Below, piece after piece: positions 11,301-20,713 of a DNA stretch of 64,000 bases. Source of the stretch: Tenacibaculum singaporense (GTDB taxonomy: Bacteria; Bacteroidota; Bacteroidia; Flavobacteriales; Flavobacteriaceae); contig NZ_CP032548.1 of assembly GCF_003867015.1 (NCBI RefSeq), positions 2,485,001-2,549,000 on the forward strand, written 5' to 3'. Below the pieces are notes generated by a model. That model searched no databases, was not told where the DNA came from, and was given only the letters and a program-made list of their open reading frames with translations. Position 1 is the stretch's first letter. The number at the start of each line of letters is the position of its first letter. Position numbers and translations under genes: made by a program.

Positions 11301-13045
11301 TTTCCTATAATTTCTAATTGAGTATTTCCAGAAAAACCCTTTCCCATTAAGTTGACATCAAGAGTAAAACCTAAAGAAGCTTTTTGATCGTTTGCTGTTA
11401 CATTGATATCTGATATGGTGACAGGAAAATTTGAAAAACTAAAAGACTCACCTTCATACCCCATATGGTCAATTGATATTAAAGGTTTTTCTGTTTGTAA
11501 TTGTAAATTTTCAAAAGTGATACCTTTGAAATTAATCATTTTACTCGCTGCTCCACTACCTCCTTTAATTGTTAAACTACCATATAAATTAGCTTTCGGT
11601 CTAAACTTACCCTCCTTAACTTTAAGAGTTACACTTGAATTTGATTTTAAGTGTGCCTCTGCCATGAAAACGGGAAAATGTAATCCATTTTTTGCTATGG
11701 GTTCCAGAGCTAAACTATAATCATCATTCCCTACATCAATTATAGCTGTATATTTAATTGCCTTCCTAACTCCTTTAACAAGTTCTGTTTGATTAATAAT
11801 ATCTTCTTTTGTAACTTTTCCTGAAGTAGGCAAAGCTATATGCCCGCCAAAGCCAGCTCCTGTTATTTTGTTTGCTATAAAAGAAGCATGCAGATCAGTT
11901 ACAGAAATAGGCCAACCTGAAGCTATTCCCTCTTCGATAGAAAAAAGATTTTCTACTGAGAATTGCCCTGTTATTCCTTCGCCGTCAATTAGAAATTCTT
12001 TTGCTGAAAAGCTAAGCCTATTTTGTTCATTTCTTTTCATAAACTCCTTAGGCGCAATAATTTTTATTTCTTCTATAGATACTCCTCTCCACAATTCTTC
12101 ATTCCCAGGAACTAGGTACTTTTCTTTATACGAGTTAGGAAAACTCATATTTGTAGAGTTTCTTAAATCACTAAAATCAAAAACAGCGTTTTTAACTTCA
12201 AAGACTACCCCTCCTTTACCTCTACCTGTTGTAGAATTTTTATCCTTAATTTGAAATGGATGACTTAAATTTATCTCTGCAATAATATCGTTCCAATCTG
12301 ACACTACTGTTTTAAAAGAGCCTTTAACCCTTGTTTTTCCATCTTTAATAACTTTGTAGTTGGCGTCCAATGGCTCTAATAGTTCTCTTGAGAACAATAC
12401 ATCGGCCGCTACCCCTATTTCTTTAATTCCAGAACAATCAATGGTTATATAGGTTTTGTTTTCTACAATACCTGTTTTCATATTAAAACCTCCCTTCAAT
12501 TCCAGTAAACCTTTGTTACCTTGTATTGGTATTGCTACATCACCAAACAAGGATATATTGGTATCGCCATATATTCCTCCTTTGTGAGATATTTTTATAT
12601 TATCTGCTCCAAAAAATAGCTCTTGTTGCTTCCCGTTTGCACCAAGTTGACCAATTGTTAATTTTGCAAAAAGAGTCACCTCTGTGTAATCTGGATAAAA
12701 CTTAGCTTTACTTACACCTAATAAAGCTGTGTATTTACCGAATCTCTTTTTAACACCAACCGGTAAAGTAATCATATCATCAGAGCCTAAAACATCTACA
12801 TAGCTACCTGTTTTTTCTATCGCCTCAAAAACAGAGGTTGCTCTACTTATAAGTGTATCTATCTTAGGGTCTGAGTAATTTTCTTTTACATAATCAAAAT
12901 CAAACTCTCCTTTTACTTTAGAAGAAAACTCAATTAATTTAGGAAGTGCTTTTTTTGACTTAGAAATACTATCTAAAGGATTATCGGTTGAAGAAAAAAC
13001 TAATTGAGAAAATACAATAAAAAAGAAAAAAGTAATTTTTTTCAT
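8327..13045 (-). CDS. Very large secreted beta-rich protein, first gene of the spr-like operon
   Basis: 1572 residues when started at the ATG at 13045-13043. The frame is open two codons further to a TTG, but the ATG gives a clean signal peptide (MKKITFFFFIVFSQLVFSS) and lies just downstream of a good promoter. The protein is dominated by alternating-strand sequence with many Gly/Asp/Lys turns. A middle region (roughly residues 650-1070) is Gly- and aromatic-rich (GFGGGAYYHMKK, GFRAMLGFALANEG), resembling outer-membrane or amyloid-like beta structure. A late segment (about residues 1090-1210) looks like an Ig/Fn3-type domain. I do not recognise the family. As first gene of the operon it may be a surface or periplasmic component of the SprB system, but its function is unknown. 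Confidence 0.75.
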   Translation of the reverse strand: MKKITFFFFIVFSQLVFSSTDNPLDSISKSKKALPKLIEFSSKVKGEFDFDYVKENYSDPKIDTLISRATSVFEAIEKTGSYVDVLGSDDMITLPVGVKKRFGKYTALLGVSKAKFYPDYTEVTLFAKLTIGQLGANGKQQELFFGADNIKISHKGGIYGDTNISLFGDVAIPIQGNKGLLELKGGFNMKTGIVENKTYITIDCSGIKEIGVAADVLFSRELLEPLDANYKVIKDGKTRVKGSFKTVVSDWNDIIAEINLSHPFQIKDKNSTTGRGKGGVVFEVKNAVFDFSDLRNSTNMSFPNSYKEKYLVPGNEELWRGVSIEEIKIIAPKEFMKRNEQNRLSFSAKEFLIDGEGITGQFSVENLFSIEEGIASGWPISVTDLHASFIANKITGAGFGGHIALPTSGKVTKEDIINQTELVKGVRKAIKYTAIIDVGNDDYSLALEPIAKNGLHFPVFMAEAHLKSNSSVTLKVKEGKFRPKANLYGSLTIKGGSGAASKMINFKGITFENLQLQTEKPLISIDHMGYEGESFSFSNFPVTISDINVTANDQKASLGFTLDVNLMGKGFSGNTQLEIIGKFKEEEKIHSWKFEKIKIHKIDIAADLGSVKFKGLVDIKDNDPVYGNGFYGELEADFNSINVKATAWFGKTDVRYWYVDAYADLSSLKTKPMIGPVEINGFGGGAYYHMKKTSNPPKLVYQGELDDNGNPVPVKTPKPPSGMDYAPDASSGLGFRAMLGFALANEGAFNGKVGFEMAFNTHGGLNRIFFFGEAHIMQGYKLEFADKFKEKLNKLENKINDLADNQLVKDLKETNLVEYSKVSFPQDGLTFDVGIDAHFSMEMDFVNNSFHSEMEVYVNTPGNFFSGVGPRGRAGWAVFHTGPDGWYLHMGTPKDRIGLRVGIGGFSVSATTYLMIGDNLPGSPPPPQAVADILGVSLNSLDYMRDLNALGDGRGFAIGMDFSLDTGNMNFLMFYARFRAGLGFDIMIKDYGETACKGSGQIGIDGWYANGQAYAYLEGELGIRINLWFYKAKIPIVKAGAAVLLQAKLPNPSWFRGYVGGHFSVLGGMIRGRFRFKIELGEECEIIGGAPLGGMKIISGVTPDNDATEVDVFTAPQSAFNMKINKPFELEDDKGIKTYRILLDEFIVKSDGKVIEGELEWNESQDVVNFVSFDVLPPQKTIQVKVAVSFQELKSGSWITLMHNGKKAQEIEERTFTTGVAPDYIPVENIVYTYPVIDQKYFYQNESTMGYVKLKRGQPYLFTPETDWKQKVVYSNEEGHNFMNSVSYSKGDRQVNFKLGEFNNQKKYTLKLISSPDAGEGSVNETSYTKQDTGYEGNTVEVKNKEVQSVVNEKAVTELLSYDFSTSEYNTFAKKIDDKRVVKHYLEPIYSDVHAIQTDVRESERFDRIELEGGKYSNKQPLIEAEAILDDNYYEDRIYQLIYEKYPLEPEFTVNRDVKDLGIPPKKGIDILTWYVPYLRNNPTFSLLSKRIPYRYNLPYHYKRDFMDIQYKVVNKYLNNPTEYASQIQKYNYIINGVFPAIWSGKYKVKMQYVMPGGVLGTSTVFKYKNPF

Positions 13046-13081
13046 AAGCAATAAGGGGTTAACAATTTCATTTTAGCCATG

Positions 13082-13113
13082 CAAACATATGCAGTAATTT
13101 ACTGTTTTCCAAA
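13082..13113 (-). promoter_or_regulatory. Flavobacterial-type promoter for the spr-like operon
   Basis: On the minus strand, a TTTG (13113-13110) is followed after 20 nt by TATGTTTG (13089-13082), an exact match to the Bacteroidota -7 consensus TAnnTTTG with a proper -33 element. The predicted start near 13077 leaves a leader of about 30 nt before the ATG at 13045. Confidence 0.65.
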
Positions 13114-13215
13114 GTTGAAGAATAAAAAATTTCACATTTTTTTAACAAAAACATCCACACTCTTCTTTTTCTCTTTTTTTCATAACTTTATAGTTCTAAG
13201 ATTATAGAAAAAATA

Positions 13216-15591
13216 ATGGATAACAAACCCAAAAAACAAACTGATAAACAACCTTCTGCTGAACCTCCTTACAAATTATTAAGCTTAAGAACTGGTAAAC
13301 CAAAAGATTGGGCTGCAGGTATCCCTGGAGTTACAAATGCTATAAAAAGTTTAATTAATGATAAAGCTTTGATTAGAGGAGGAAAAGCTTTGTTTAAAAT
13401 GAATCAGTTTGATGGTTTTGATTGTCCTAGTTGTGGTTGGCCTGATCCTGATGATGAACGTTCTCCTATTGCTGAGTATTGTGAAAATGGCGCAAAAGCT
13501 ATAGCTGAAGAGGCTACTAGTAAAAGAATTACTGCAAACTTTTTTAAAGAAAATTCTGTTTATGAACTTTCTCAATTAACTGATTATGAAATTGGACATT
13601 TAGGTAGACTTTCTGAGCCTATGTACCTTCCTAAAGGTGGTACTCATTATGAACCTATTAGCTGGGACAATGCTTTTGCAAAAATTGCCGAACACTTAAA
13701 TAAATTAGAGTCTCCAGATAATGCAGCATTTTACACTTCTGGAAGAACAAGTAACGAAGCTTCTTTTGTATATCAACTTTTTGTACGTGAATTTGGAACA
13801 AACAACTTTCCTGATTGTTCTAATATGTGCCACGAAACCTCTGGCTTCACCTTAGCCTCAGTTACTGGTATAGGAAAAGGAACTGCTACTTTAAAAGACT
13901 TCTACGATACCGATATCATCATGATTATTGGTCAAAATCCTGGAACGAACTCACCAAGAATGTTAAGCGCTTTAGAGAAAGGGAAAAAGAATGGAGCTAA
14001 AATTATTGCTGTTAATCCTCTTCCCGAAGCTGGTTTAATGAAATTCCGAGATCCTCAAAAAATAAGTGGTGTCTTAGGAAAAGGGATCCAACTTGCCGAT
14101 TTACATCTTCCCGTTAGAATTAATGGAGATTTAGCTCTACTAAAAGCAATCGAACAGTTACTATTACATTTTGAAAAAGAAACTCCTGGTAAAGTTTTCG
14201 ATCAAGAATTTATCAATAATAAAACAGTTGGATACGAGGATTTAATAAAACAAATTGAAAGCTATGATTTAGATGAATTGGCGAAAGCATCGGGTATTTT
14301 AAAAGAAGATATTCAAAAAGCTGCAGAAATGTTAGCTTATAAAAACCGAATTATCATTTGTTGGGGAATGGGACTTACGCAACAACCTAACGGAGTTGAT
14401 ATTATAAAAGAAGTTCTGAACCTATTATTCTTAAAAGGAAGTATTGGTAAACCCGGAGCAGGTTCTTGTCCTGTAAGAGGTCATAGTAATGTCCAAGGAA
14501 ATAGAACAATGTTGATTAATAATCATCCTTCCCAAGAACAATTAGATAAACTTGAGGAGGTTTTTGGTTTTAATCCGCCAAGAGAGAACGGTTATGACGT
14601 GGTTGATACTATAAAAGCAATGAATAACGGAAAGGTTAAAGTACACTTTAGTATGGGGGGTAATTTCTTGTCTGCTACTCCTGACACCACCTATACAGCA
14701 AACGGATTAAGACAACTAGACCTATCTGTTTCAGTTTCTACTAAACTCAACCGAACCCATTTAATTCATGGTAAAGAAGCTTTAATATTACCTACTATTT
14801 CTAAAAGTGAAATTGATATGGTTAACGGTGAGCATCAGTACACAAGTGCTGAAAATGCTATGGGAATTGTTGAATGGTCTAAAGGAGTATTAAAACCTAT
14901 TTCTGACAAGCTTATCAACGAAACACATATTGTTTGTAGAATGGCAAAAGCTACTTTAGGAAGCAAAAGTGTGGTTGATTGGGATCGTTACATGAACAGT
15001 TATGATACTGTAAGAGATGATATTGAAAAATGTATTCCTGGTTTTGAAAACTACAATATTCGTGTAAAACAAAAAGGTGGTTTTTATTTACCTAATGGTG
15101 CTCGTGAAAAGAACTTTAAAACAAAAGAATTTGGTGATCGTGTTCCATTTTCTTTAACTTCTTTACCTGAAAATAAACTAACCGAAGATGAATACTTAAT
15201 GGCTACAGTAAGAACACATGATCAATTCAATACTACTATTTATGGATTAAATGATCGTTATCGTGGTGTTTATAATGAGCGTCGTGTAGTTTTTATGAAT
15301 AAAAACGATATAGAAAAAGCTGGCTTTAAATCTGGTGACAAGGTAGATTTATACAATTATGATGACAATACTGAGCGTATTGCTCCGCTATTTATTATTG
15401 TTGAATATCCTATTCCTGAAAAAAATACGGTTACTTATTTCCCTGAAACGAATGTGTTGGTTTCAATTCACAACACCGTAAAAGGAAGTAATATGCCTGC
15501 CTCAAAACATATTAAAATTAAAATTAAAAAGCACAATCCTGATATCTATGATAAAATAGACGGAACTCTTTATAAGAGATCTAACTCATAA
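13216..15591 (+). CDS. FdhF/YdeP-family molybdopterin oxidoreductase
   Basis: 791 residues, the usual length for the YdeP group of formate-dehydrogenase-alpha-like proteins. The N-terminus has the family Cys signature CPSCGWPDPDD (C70, C73) with C89, where other members bind a metal cluster. The central part has the bis-MGD fold hallmarks (SGRTSNEASF, MCHETSG, IGQNPGTNSPRM, GMGLTQQPNG, GSCPVRGHSNVQG), and the C-terminal beta-barrel region includes the RTHDQFNTT stretch. The substrate of YdeP proteins is not established; E. coli YdeP is linked to acid resistance. The gene is monocistronic, diverges from the spr-like operon and converges on cbpM with a 6-bp gap. No fdhD or cofactor-insertion gene is adjacent. 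Confidence 0.88.
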   Translation: MDNKPKKQTDKQPSAEPPYKLLSLRTGKPKDWAAGIPGVTNAIKSLINDKALIRGGKALFKMNQFDGFDCPSCGWPDPDDERSPIAEYCENGAKAIAEEATSKRITANFFKENSVYELSQLTDYEIGHLGRLSEPMYLPKGGTHYEPISWDNAFAKIAEHLNKLESPDNAAFYTSGRTSNEASFVYQLFVREFGTNNFPDCSNMCHETSGFTLASVTGIGKGTATLKDFYDTDIIMIIGQNPGTNSPRMLSALEKGKKNGAKIIAVNPLPEAGLMKFRDPQKISGVLGKGIQLADLHLPVRINGDLALLKAIEQLLLHFEKETPGKVFDQEFINNKTVGYEDLIKQIESYDLDELAKASGILKEDIQKAAEMLAYKNRIIICWGMGLTQQPNGVDIIKEVLNLLFLKGSIGKPGAGSCPVRGHSNVQGNRTMLINNHPSQEQLDKLEEVFGFNPPRENGYDVVDTIKAMNNGKVKVHFSMGGNFLSATPDTTYTANGLRQLDLSVSVSTKLNRTHLIHGKEALILPTISKSEIDMVNGEHQYTSAENAMGIVEWSKGVLKPISDKLINETHIVCRMAKATLGSKSVVDWDRYMNSYDTVRDDIEKCIPGFENYNIRVKQKGGFYLPNGAREKNFKTKEFGDRVPFSLTSLPENKLTEDEYLMATVRTHDQFNTTIYGLNDRYRGVYNERRVVFMNKNDIEKAGFKSGDKVDLYNYDDNTERIAPLFIIVEYPIPEKNTVTYFPETNVLVSIHNTVKGSNMPASKHIKIKIKKHNPDIYDKIDGTLYKRSNS

Positions 15592-15597
15592 ATTAGT

Positions 15598-15888
15598 TTA
15601 CTCGTATAGTTTTAATTTATTTTCTAATTGTTGAATTGTTTTATGCATAGAATCCATTCTATCAAGCATATTATTAATCACATCTATACCTTGCATGTTT
15701 ACCTCTAAATCGTAATGCAACCTGATTATTTTCTCTAAAATTGGTAATTGTTCAGTATGTAGATACTTGTTCGAATCTTTTATTATAAACTCTATGAGCT
15801 GAAAAGATTCGATACTTTCTATAAATTGTTCATCTAAATTATGATGAACAATAACTTTTTGTACACTTATTAATTCTTTATCGCTCAT
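15598..15888 (-). CDS. cbpM: Chaperone modulator CbpM-like protein
   Basis: 96 residues. The N-terminal half resembles the MerR-like helix-turn-helix of CbpM (residues 5-70, including LIEFI and HYDLEVNMQGIDVINNML), and the C-terminal half is a short coiled coil (MDSMHKTIQQLENKLKLYE). CbpM binds the J-domain of CbpA and inhibits its co-chaperone and DNA-binding activity. The gene starts 2 bp after the stop of the CbpA-like gene, the classic cbpA-cbpM arrangement. The family is short and divergent, so the call leans on both sequence and partner. Confidence 0.8.
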   Translation of the reverse strand: MSDKELISVQKVIVHHNLDEQFIESIESFQLIEFIIKDSNKYLHTEQLPILEKIIRLHYDLEVNMQGIDVINNMLDRMDSMHKTIQQLENKLKLYE

Positions 15889-15890
15889 AT

Positions 15891-16793
15891 CTATTTTAAT
15901 TTAGAAAGTTTTGTAAATAACTCTCGTTGTTCATCTGTTAAATTGGTAGGGATATTTACTTTATAAGTAACATATAAATCACCATACTGACCTTCTTTTT
16001 TATATTTTGGAAATCCTTTTCCTTTTAATCGGATTTTAGTTCCATTTTGAGTTCCTGATTTTACTTGAAGTTTAACCTTATCAACAAAAGTACTAATCAC
16101 CACTTCCCCACCTAACACTGCCGTATATAAATCAATACTTTGCTCCGTATATAAATTAGCCCCATCACGTTTAAAGTTAGCGTCAGGTTTAATATCAAAA
16201 GTGATGTATAAATCTCCTCTTGGACCTCCATTTATACCTTCACCTCCATGTCCTTTTATTTTAATCGTTTGTCCATTTTCTACTCCTGCAGGAATGGTTA
16301 TTCTTATTTTTTTTCCATTTACTGTTAATACTTGTTTTTGCGAGGTATAAACATCTCTTAAATTTAATTGTAATGAAGCATTAAAATCTTGACCTCTAAA
16401 TTGTGCTGTCCTCCTTTCTGAGCTTCTACCACCACCAAATGCAGCATTAAAAAAGTCAGAAAAATCAGTTCCATCAAAACCTGAAGATGAATATTGTTGG
16501 TAAGAGCCTCCACTACCAAATTTGCTTTGATAACCTCGTTGTTTTTTTGCTTCCTCATAAACTTCTGCATGTTGCCAATTTTCTCCATACTCATCGTACT
16601 TTTTACGATTTTCAGGATTACTCAACACTTCATTTGCTTCGTTTATTTGTTGAAACTTCTTTTTAGCCTCTTCATCATTCGGATTTGTATCTGGGTGATA
16701 TTTTCTCGCCAACTTCCGATATGCTTTTTTTATTTCAGCAGCAGTAGCATTTTTATTTATTCCTAAAACTTTATAATAATCTATAAATTCCAT
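15891..16793 (-). CDS. cbpA: DnaJ-like co-chaperone CbpA
   Basis: 300 residues. The J-domain occupies residues 4-70 with the catalytic HPD at 33-35 (KYHPDTNP), which stimulates the DnaK ATPase. A Gly/Ser/Phe-rich linker follows at about 85-130 ([19 protein letters not shown]). The substrate-binding C-terminal DnaJ domains run from about 135 to the end ([25 protein letters not shown]). The Cys-rich zinc domain of true DnaJ is absent, giving the CbpA (class II) architecture. It is followed by cbpM in a two-gene operon and diverges from the small gene at 16905. Confidence 0.9.
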   Translation of the reverse strand: MEFIDYYKVLGINKNATAAEIKKAYRKLARKYHPDTNPNDEEAKKKFQQINEANEVLSNPENRKKYDEYGENWQHAEVYEEAKKQRGYQSKFGSGGSYQQYSSSGFDGTDFSDFFNAAFGGGRSSERRTAQFRGQDFNASLQLNLRDVYTSQKQVLTVNGKKIRITIPAGVENGQTIKIKGHGGEGINGGPRGDLYITFDIKPDANFKRDGANLYTEQSIDLYTAVLGGEVVISTFVDKVKLQVKSGTQNGTKIRLKGKGFPKYKKEGQYGDLYVTYKVNIPTNLTDEQRELFTKLSKLK

Positions 16794-16852
16794 ATCAATT
16801 AAATTGCCCTAACACACTAAATTTACAAAATATAATTACACTAAACTAATAC

Positions 16853-16883
16853 TTTACCTCTACATCTTTTTAATGTATTTTTG
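16853..16883 (+). promoter_or_regulatory. Putative promoter for the 119-residue protein gene
   Basis: TATTTTTG (16876-16883) matches TAnnTTTG exactly. A TTTA (16853-16856) lies 19 nt upstream in place of a perfect TTTG. Transcription would start about 15-18 nt before the ATG at 16905. Confidence 0.45.
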
Positions 16884-16904
16884 CATTCTTATTTTGATAA
16901 TTGA

Positions 16905-17264
<360 letters not shown>

Positions 17265-17276
17265 AAAACTTTTAGA

Positions 17277-17315
17277 AAGAGCCAATATAGTTTTGTTTAA
17301 ATTATATTAGCTCTT
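17277..17315. terminator. Hairpin between convergent genes
   Basis: AAGAGCCAATATA (17277-17289) pairs with TATATTAGCTCTT (17303-17315) with one mismatch. It lies between the stops at 17264 (+) and 17326 (-), so it probably serves both directions. Confidence 0.55.
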
Positions 17316-17325
17316 AACTTAAAAT

Positions 17326-19290
17326 CTATATTTGGTTAAATTCTGAAGTATCAATAGCGCTTGGGTTTGATGCTGAAATTTCAAATATTGCATCATTAAA
17401 ATCATTGTCTCCATTAGGAACTGAGATGTCTTCAAAGGCTATTACTGTAGAATTACAAGTTTTATCATAAAAAATTATACTTTGTTGTCTTCCACTTAAG
17501 TTAAAATCAATATCCGTATACTGAGAGTAATAACCATCTGTGATAGAACCATTTCTCCAGCCATTTGCTATTAAAAAGAAGCCTACTACTGTTCCAGGTT
17601 CAAAGGTACCAAGTAAACGCATTGTATTACCTTTTATCAACTCCCCTCCAGATCCTTTCGCTGAAGCATTTGGAAAAATTACTACTTTATCTAGTTGATC
17701 CTCACTTGTAGGCACACTCCCTTCTTGATAGGTATAATAACCTAGTACATTTTTATAACCTGCTCCTTCATCTACAAAAGTTAAATACAATTCTGTTTCT
17801 TCTTTTACAACTATATTTTTTACAGGGTTTGTGAAGTACTCAGGATGTGCCTCTATAGCATTTTGACGTTCAGGAAGGACATTTGCATAAATATTAGGTA
17901 ACAAAGAGCTACACACTTCTTTATCCTCTTCTAACCCATCTGGTTTACCGTTTGTGGTATATGTTGTAATAGTTTTATATTCATCTTTTATTCTTTTTCT
18001 TAAAATTTTAAAACCCCCGTTACCTTTAGCTACAAAAACCCATTCACCATCTGCAATAATATAATTAGCTGAAGCTCCTTCTTCTGCTAAATCCCAATAA
18101 AAAACTGGTTGAATATTTTCTCCTACACTTGTTGGATGTGGTGATATAGAGATCCCATCTGAACCGTTAGCGGCGTACACATAATCATTATCTGTGCTTA
18201 CGCCATTGGTGTTTCCTACAACCAAAAAACTTCCTTTAGATTCATTTATTATTTCTCCATTTGTAACATCTACTAACGTAACTCCGTCTTTACCTTTTGC
18301 TACATATATTTGATCACTATTTAAGGGAGAAAATTCCATTGTAGATTTTCCTCTGTATGCTTCTACTACATTTTGATGAAAAATTTCTCCAATACCATAT
18401 ATAGTAGAATTTAATCCTTCCGTTACTGTATTAACTCTTAATTGCGCATTATCTCCAGTAACCAGACTTACTATTTTTGAATTATCTGAAGTACCATTGA
18501 CAGCGATATATTTTGCATCACTGTAAGTTTCTTTACCAATTGCAAATAAGTCATCTTTATTCAACTGAACAGTGCCTCCATAAGTTTTTCCTGAAGTTAT
18601 GTATAAATAACTATCGGTAACTGCTATCCCGTTTGCTGATGCTGAGACTCCATCTTTTAAAATATTAGACAGATTTACTCTTTGGTAATTTTCTGTAAAT
18701 ATTCCGTTGTTTGTTTCTAACTCAAACAATTGTGCGCCATGTGTTGCATCTGACATTGCTAACCATACTTTTCTTGATGATGAATCTCCTTCAAAATCTG
18801 AGGTAATTGCATTGATGTCAGAATTTAAAAATGTTGCTTGACTCATAATTTCTGGAAAATTCGGATTGGATAAGTCGAGTATTTCTACCGCTCCTAAATG
18901 CTCATTTCCTTGTTTATGATAACTTACGTAGGCTTTAGTACCTGATAATGTAATATGTGTTGCACTTAGCGTTTTACCTTCTACTACTAACGGAGCTACT
19001 TCTGCTACATGCTCCCAATAATACATTTCTTGTGTTCCGTTAACTCCTTCTGTTCGGCTAGCAAACTTTTGACCTGTTAAACCACTAACTATTGATTTAA
19101 TAGTTGCTGTTCTATTTATATAGCTAATTCTAGAAGATAAAGAATTTCTATAATTATTTAACGTATATGGGCTTTTTGTTACTATTTCTTCTGTTGCTTC
19201 CATATTATCAATAATATCGTCTTCTATTTTTGATTGACAACCAACGAAAATGCCAACCAGTATAATTGCTAAAATTCTTAGTTTTTCCAT
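17326..19290 (-). CDS. Surface lipoprotein with propeller-like repeats and a C-terminal DUF4114 domain
   Basis: 654 residues. The N-terminus is a lipoprotein signal (MEKLRILAIILVGIFVGC) with the lipidated Cys at residue 18. Residues about 95-430 contain repeats of the type VYVAKGKDGVTLVDV, YVYAANGSDGISI and WVFVAKGNGGFKIL, typical of LVIVD-like beta-propeller blades. The last 130 residues resemble DUF4114, ending in the hallmark AFEDISVPNGDNDFNDAIFEI, a probable Ca-binding loop also found in bacterial surface proteins. The gene lies after the GT2 gene but has its own LytTR-type repeat 60-90 bp upstream, so it may be a co-regulated matrix or surface component. That role is inference. Confidence 0.8.
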   Translation of the reverse strand: MEKLRILAIILVGIFVGCQSKIEDDIIDNMEATEEIVTKSPYTLNNYRNSLSSRISYINRTATIKSIVSGLTGQKFASRTEGVNGTQEMYYWEHVAEVAPLVVEGKTLSATHITLSGTKAYVSYHKQGNEHLGAVEILDLSNPNFPEIMSQATFLNSDINAITSDFEGDSSSRKVWLAMSDATHGAQLFELETNNGIFTENYQRVNLSNILKDGVSASANGIAVTDSYLYITSGKTYGGTVQLNKDDLFAIGKETYSDAKYIAVNGTSDNSKIVSLVTGDNAQLRVNTVTEGLNSTIYGIGEIFHQNVVEAYRGKSTMEFSPLNSDQIYVAKGKDGVTLVDVTNGEIINESKGSFLVVGNTNGVSTDNDYVYAANGSDGISISPHPTSVGENIQPVFYWDLAEEGASANYIIADGEWVFVAKGNGGFKILRKRIKDEYKTITTYTTNGKPDGLEEDKEVCSSLLPNIYANVLPERQNAIEAHPEYFTNPVKNIVVKEETELYLTFVDEGAGYKNVLGYYTYQEGSVPTSEDQLDKVVIFPNASAKGSGGELIKGNTMRLLGTFEPGTVVGFFLIANGWRNGSITDGYYSQYTDIDFNLSGRQQSIIFYDKTCNSTVIAFEDISVPNGDNDFNDAIFEISASNPSAIDTSEFNQI

Positions 19291-19352
19291 TTTTTACTTG
19301 TTTTAATTATACTGTAAATTTATTTTTTCACTCCCTGTTACTGTTCTTTTTT

Positions 19353-19383
19353 CGATTAATTACCGGCAAGTATAGATTAATGG
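19353..19383 (-). promoter_or_regulatory. LytTR-type direct repeat, site A (before the DUF4114 lipoprotein)
   Basis: On the plus strand CGATTAAT starts at 19353 and AGATTAATGG at 19374, 21 bp apart (two helical turns). Read on the minus strand the second half-site is ACCATTAATCTATA, 8 of 9 positions matching the LytTR consensus [TA][AC][CA]GTTN[AG][TG]. A near-consensus -7 element TAAATTTA (19322-19315) lies 31 nt downstream of the proximal half-site, giving a leader of about 20 nt. Confidence 0.6.
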
Positions 19384-19390
19384 TAATCAA

Positions 19391-20713
19391 CTACAAACCA
19401 GCTCTTTTAGCTTGTATTGAAGATTTATATGGATTCCAAGGGTCTTCGAATGATCGTTTGAAGAAGAACTCTTTATAATAAGCTATAGTTCTTACTATTC
19501 TTAAGTAAGTTCCTGTATATATCGTCATTAAAATAACATAAGGCCACAAGTATTTTTCTTCTTCTCTTCTTTCTGAAAAAATGTAAATACTTAGCATTTG
19601 TACATATGACATTACAAAGTATAATGTGAAGTTCATTGGGATAATAAACTGTAAAGAACTGTTATAATTTACAATAATATCTATGATATAAACCCACCAC
19701 ATGATATCTAAAATAACATTGTAGAATACGTTTTCTGCAAGTGAAAAAAAAGTTGACCAATTAAAATTTGCCGTAAGAAAATACACATCTTTATGTTTAC
19801 GAACTCTAAAACGGATAATAGATTTATCCCATCTTAAACGTTGTTTTGTCAATACTTTAAATTTTGAAGGCGCATTGGTTAAACAAATCGCTTTTTCTTG
19901 AAAATATACTTTATAGCCAGACTTTCTAATCTTTACTGTGATATCTCCATCCAAACCTGGACCTATATCCCATCCGCCAATACTATCTATTACATCTTTT
20001 CTAAAAGCTCCAAATGCTCCTGAAATAATTTTATATATTCCCAAATAAGACGTAATTATTCTCCCTACTGATACTGTTTTTAAATACTCTATTGCTTGTA
20101 GTTTTGCGCACAAACTTTCTTTGTAGTTTCTCACTTTTACATTTCCTCCTACTGCAGCTATTTTATCGTTTATAAAAAAAGGTAAAAGTACTTGTTCAAT
20201 TGCATCGCTATCAAAAGAACAATCGGCATCCAAATGCACAATGTATTTACCTTTGCTAAAACGCAGCGCTAAATTTGCTGCTGATGCTTTTCCTCCTCTC
20301 ATCTCATTTCGTATAAACATATCTATCAACCCTAAACGTTCAAGGTTTTTACCTATGATAGGAGTATCATCATCAGAACCATCATCAACAATAATTAGTT
20401 CAAAATTTTTAAACGTTTGTTCTGCCAATGATTTGGTTAGCTTATACAAATGTTTTCCTTCGTTTTTCCCTGGAATGATTACAGATACAAAAGGATTTTC
20501 TTGAAAGAGTTTTCTTTTAGCTTCTTCAAATTTTTTAGCTCTTTTTTTTCCCGTAATGAGAAAAATAAATGCGATTACATAATCTATGATTATATAACGT
20601 GTAAACTCAAAGATTACGAAATACCAAAACACTCTTATAAATTTTGGTAAGCCAACCACAAACCAGTAATTTACATATTCTGGAACTAAATTATGTAGAC
20701 TTAAAAATATCAT
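19391..20713 (-). CDS. Processive family 2 glycosyltransferase (membrane polysaccharide synthase)
   Basis: 440 residues. Membrane segments lie at about 20-55, and several more after residue 315 (NVILDIMWWVYIIDIIV, FTLYFVMSYVQMLSIYIF and a last one near 395). The cytoplasmic GT-A domain has DDGS (110-113), DADC (162-165), GLDGD (253-257, where many synthases have TED) and the processivity motif QRLRW (291-295). The architecture matches hyaluronan/PgaC/Alg8-type synthases that polymerise and translocate a glycan across the inner membrane. Its ATG overlaps the stop of the TackOD1-like gene (ATGA), which implies tight coupling. Substrate unknown; the adjacent nucleotide-sugar dehydrogenase suggests a uronic-acid-containing polymer. 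Confidence 0.87.
   Translation of the reverse strand: MIFLSLHNLVPEYVNYWFVVGLPKFIRVFWYFVIFEFTRYIIIDYVIAFIFLITGKKRAKKFEEAKRKLFQENPFVSVIIPGKNEGKHLYKLTKSLAEQTFKNFELIIVDDGSDDDTPIIGKNLERLGLIDMFIRNEMRGGKASAANLALRFSKGKYIVHLDADCSFDSDAIEQVLLPFFINDKIAAVGGNVKVRNYKESLCAKLQAIEYLKTVSVGRIITSYLGIYKIISGAFGAFRKDVIDSIGGWDIGPGLDGDITVKIRKSGYKVYFQEKAICLTNAPSKFKVLTKQRLRWDKSIIRFRVRKHKDVYFLTANFNWSTFFSLAENVFYNVILDIMWWVYIIDIIVNYNSSLQFIIPMNFTLYFVMSYVQMLSIYIFSERREEEKYLWPYVILMTIYTGTYLRIVRTIAYYKEFFFKRSFEDPWNPYKSSIQAKRAGL

Noticed and set aside
13216..15591. Calling the molybdopterin oxidoreductase a formate dehydrogenase
   Set aside because: The CPSCGWPD signature and length fit the YdeP group, whose substrate is not established; no formate dehydrogenase partner subunits are adjacent.
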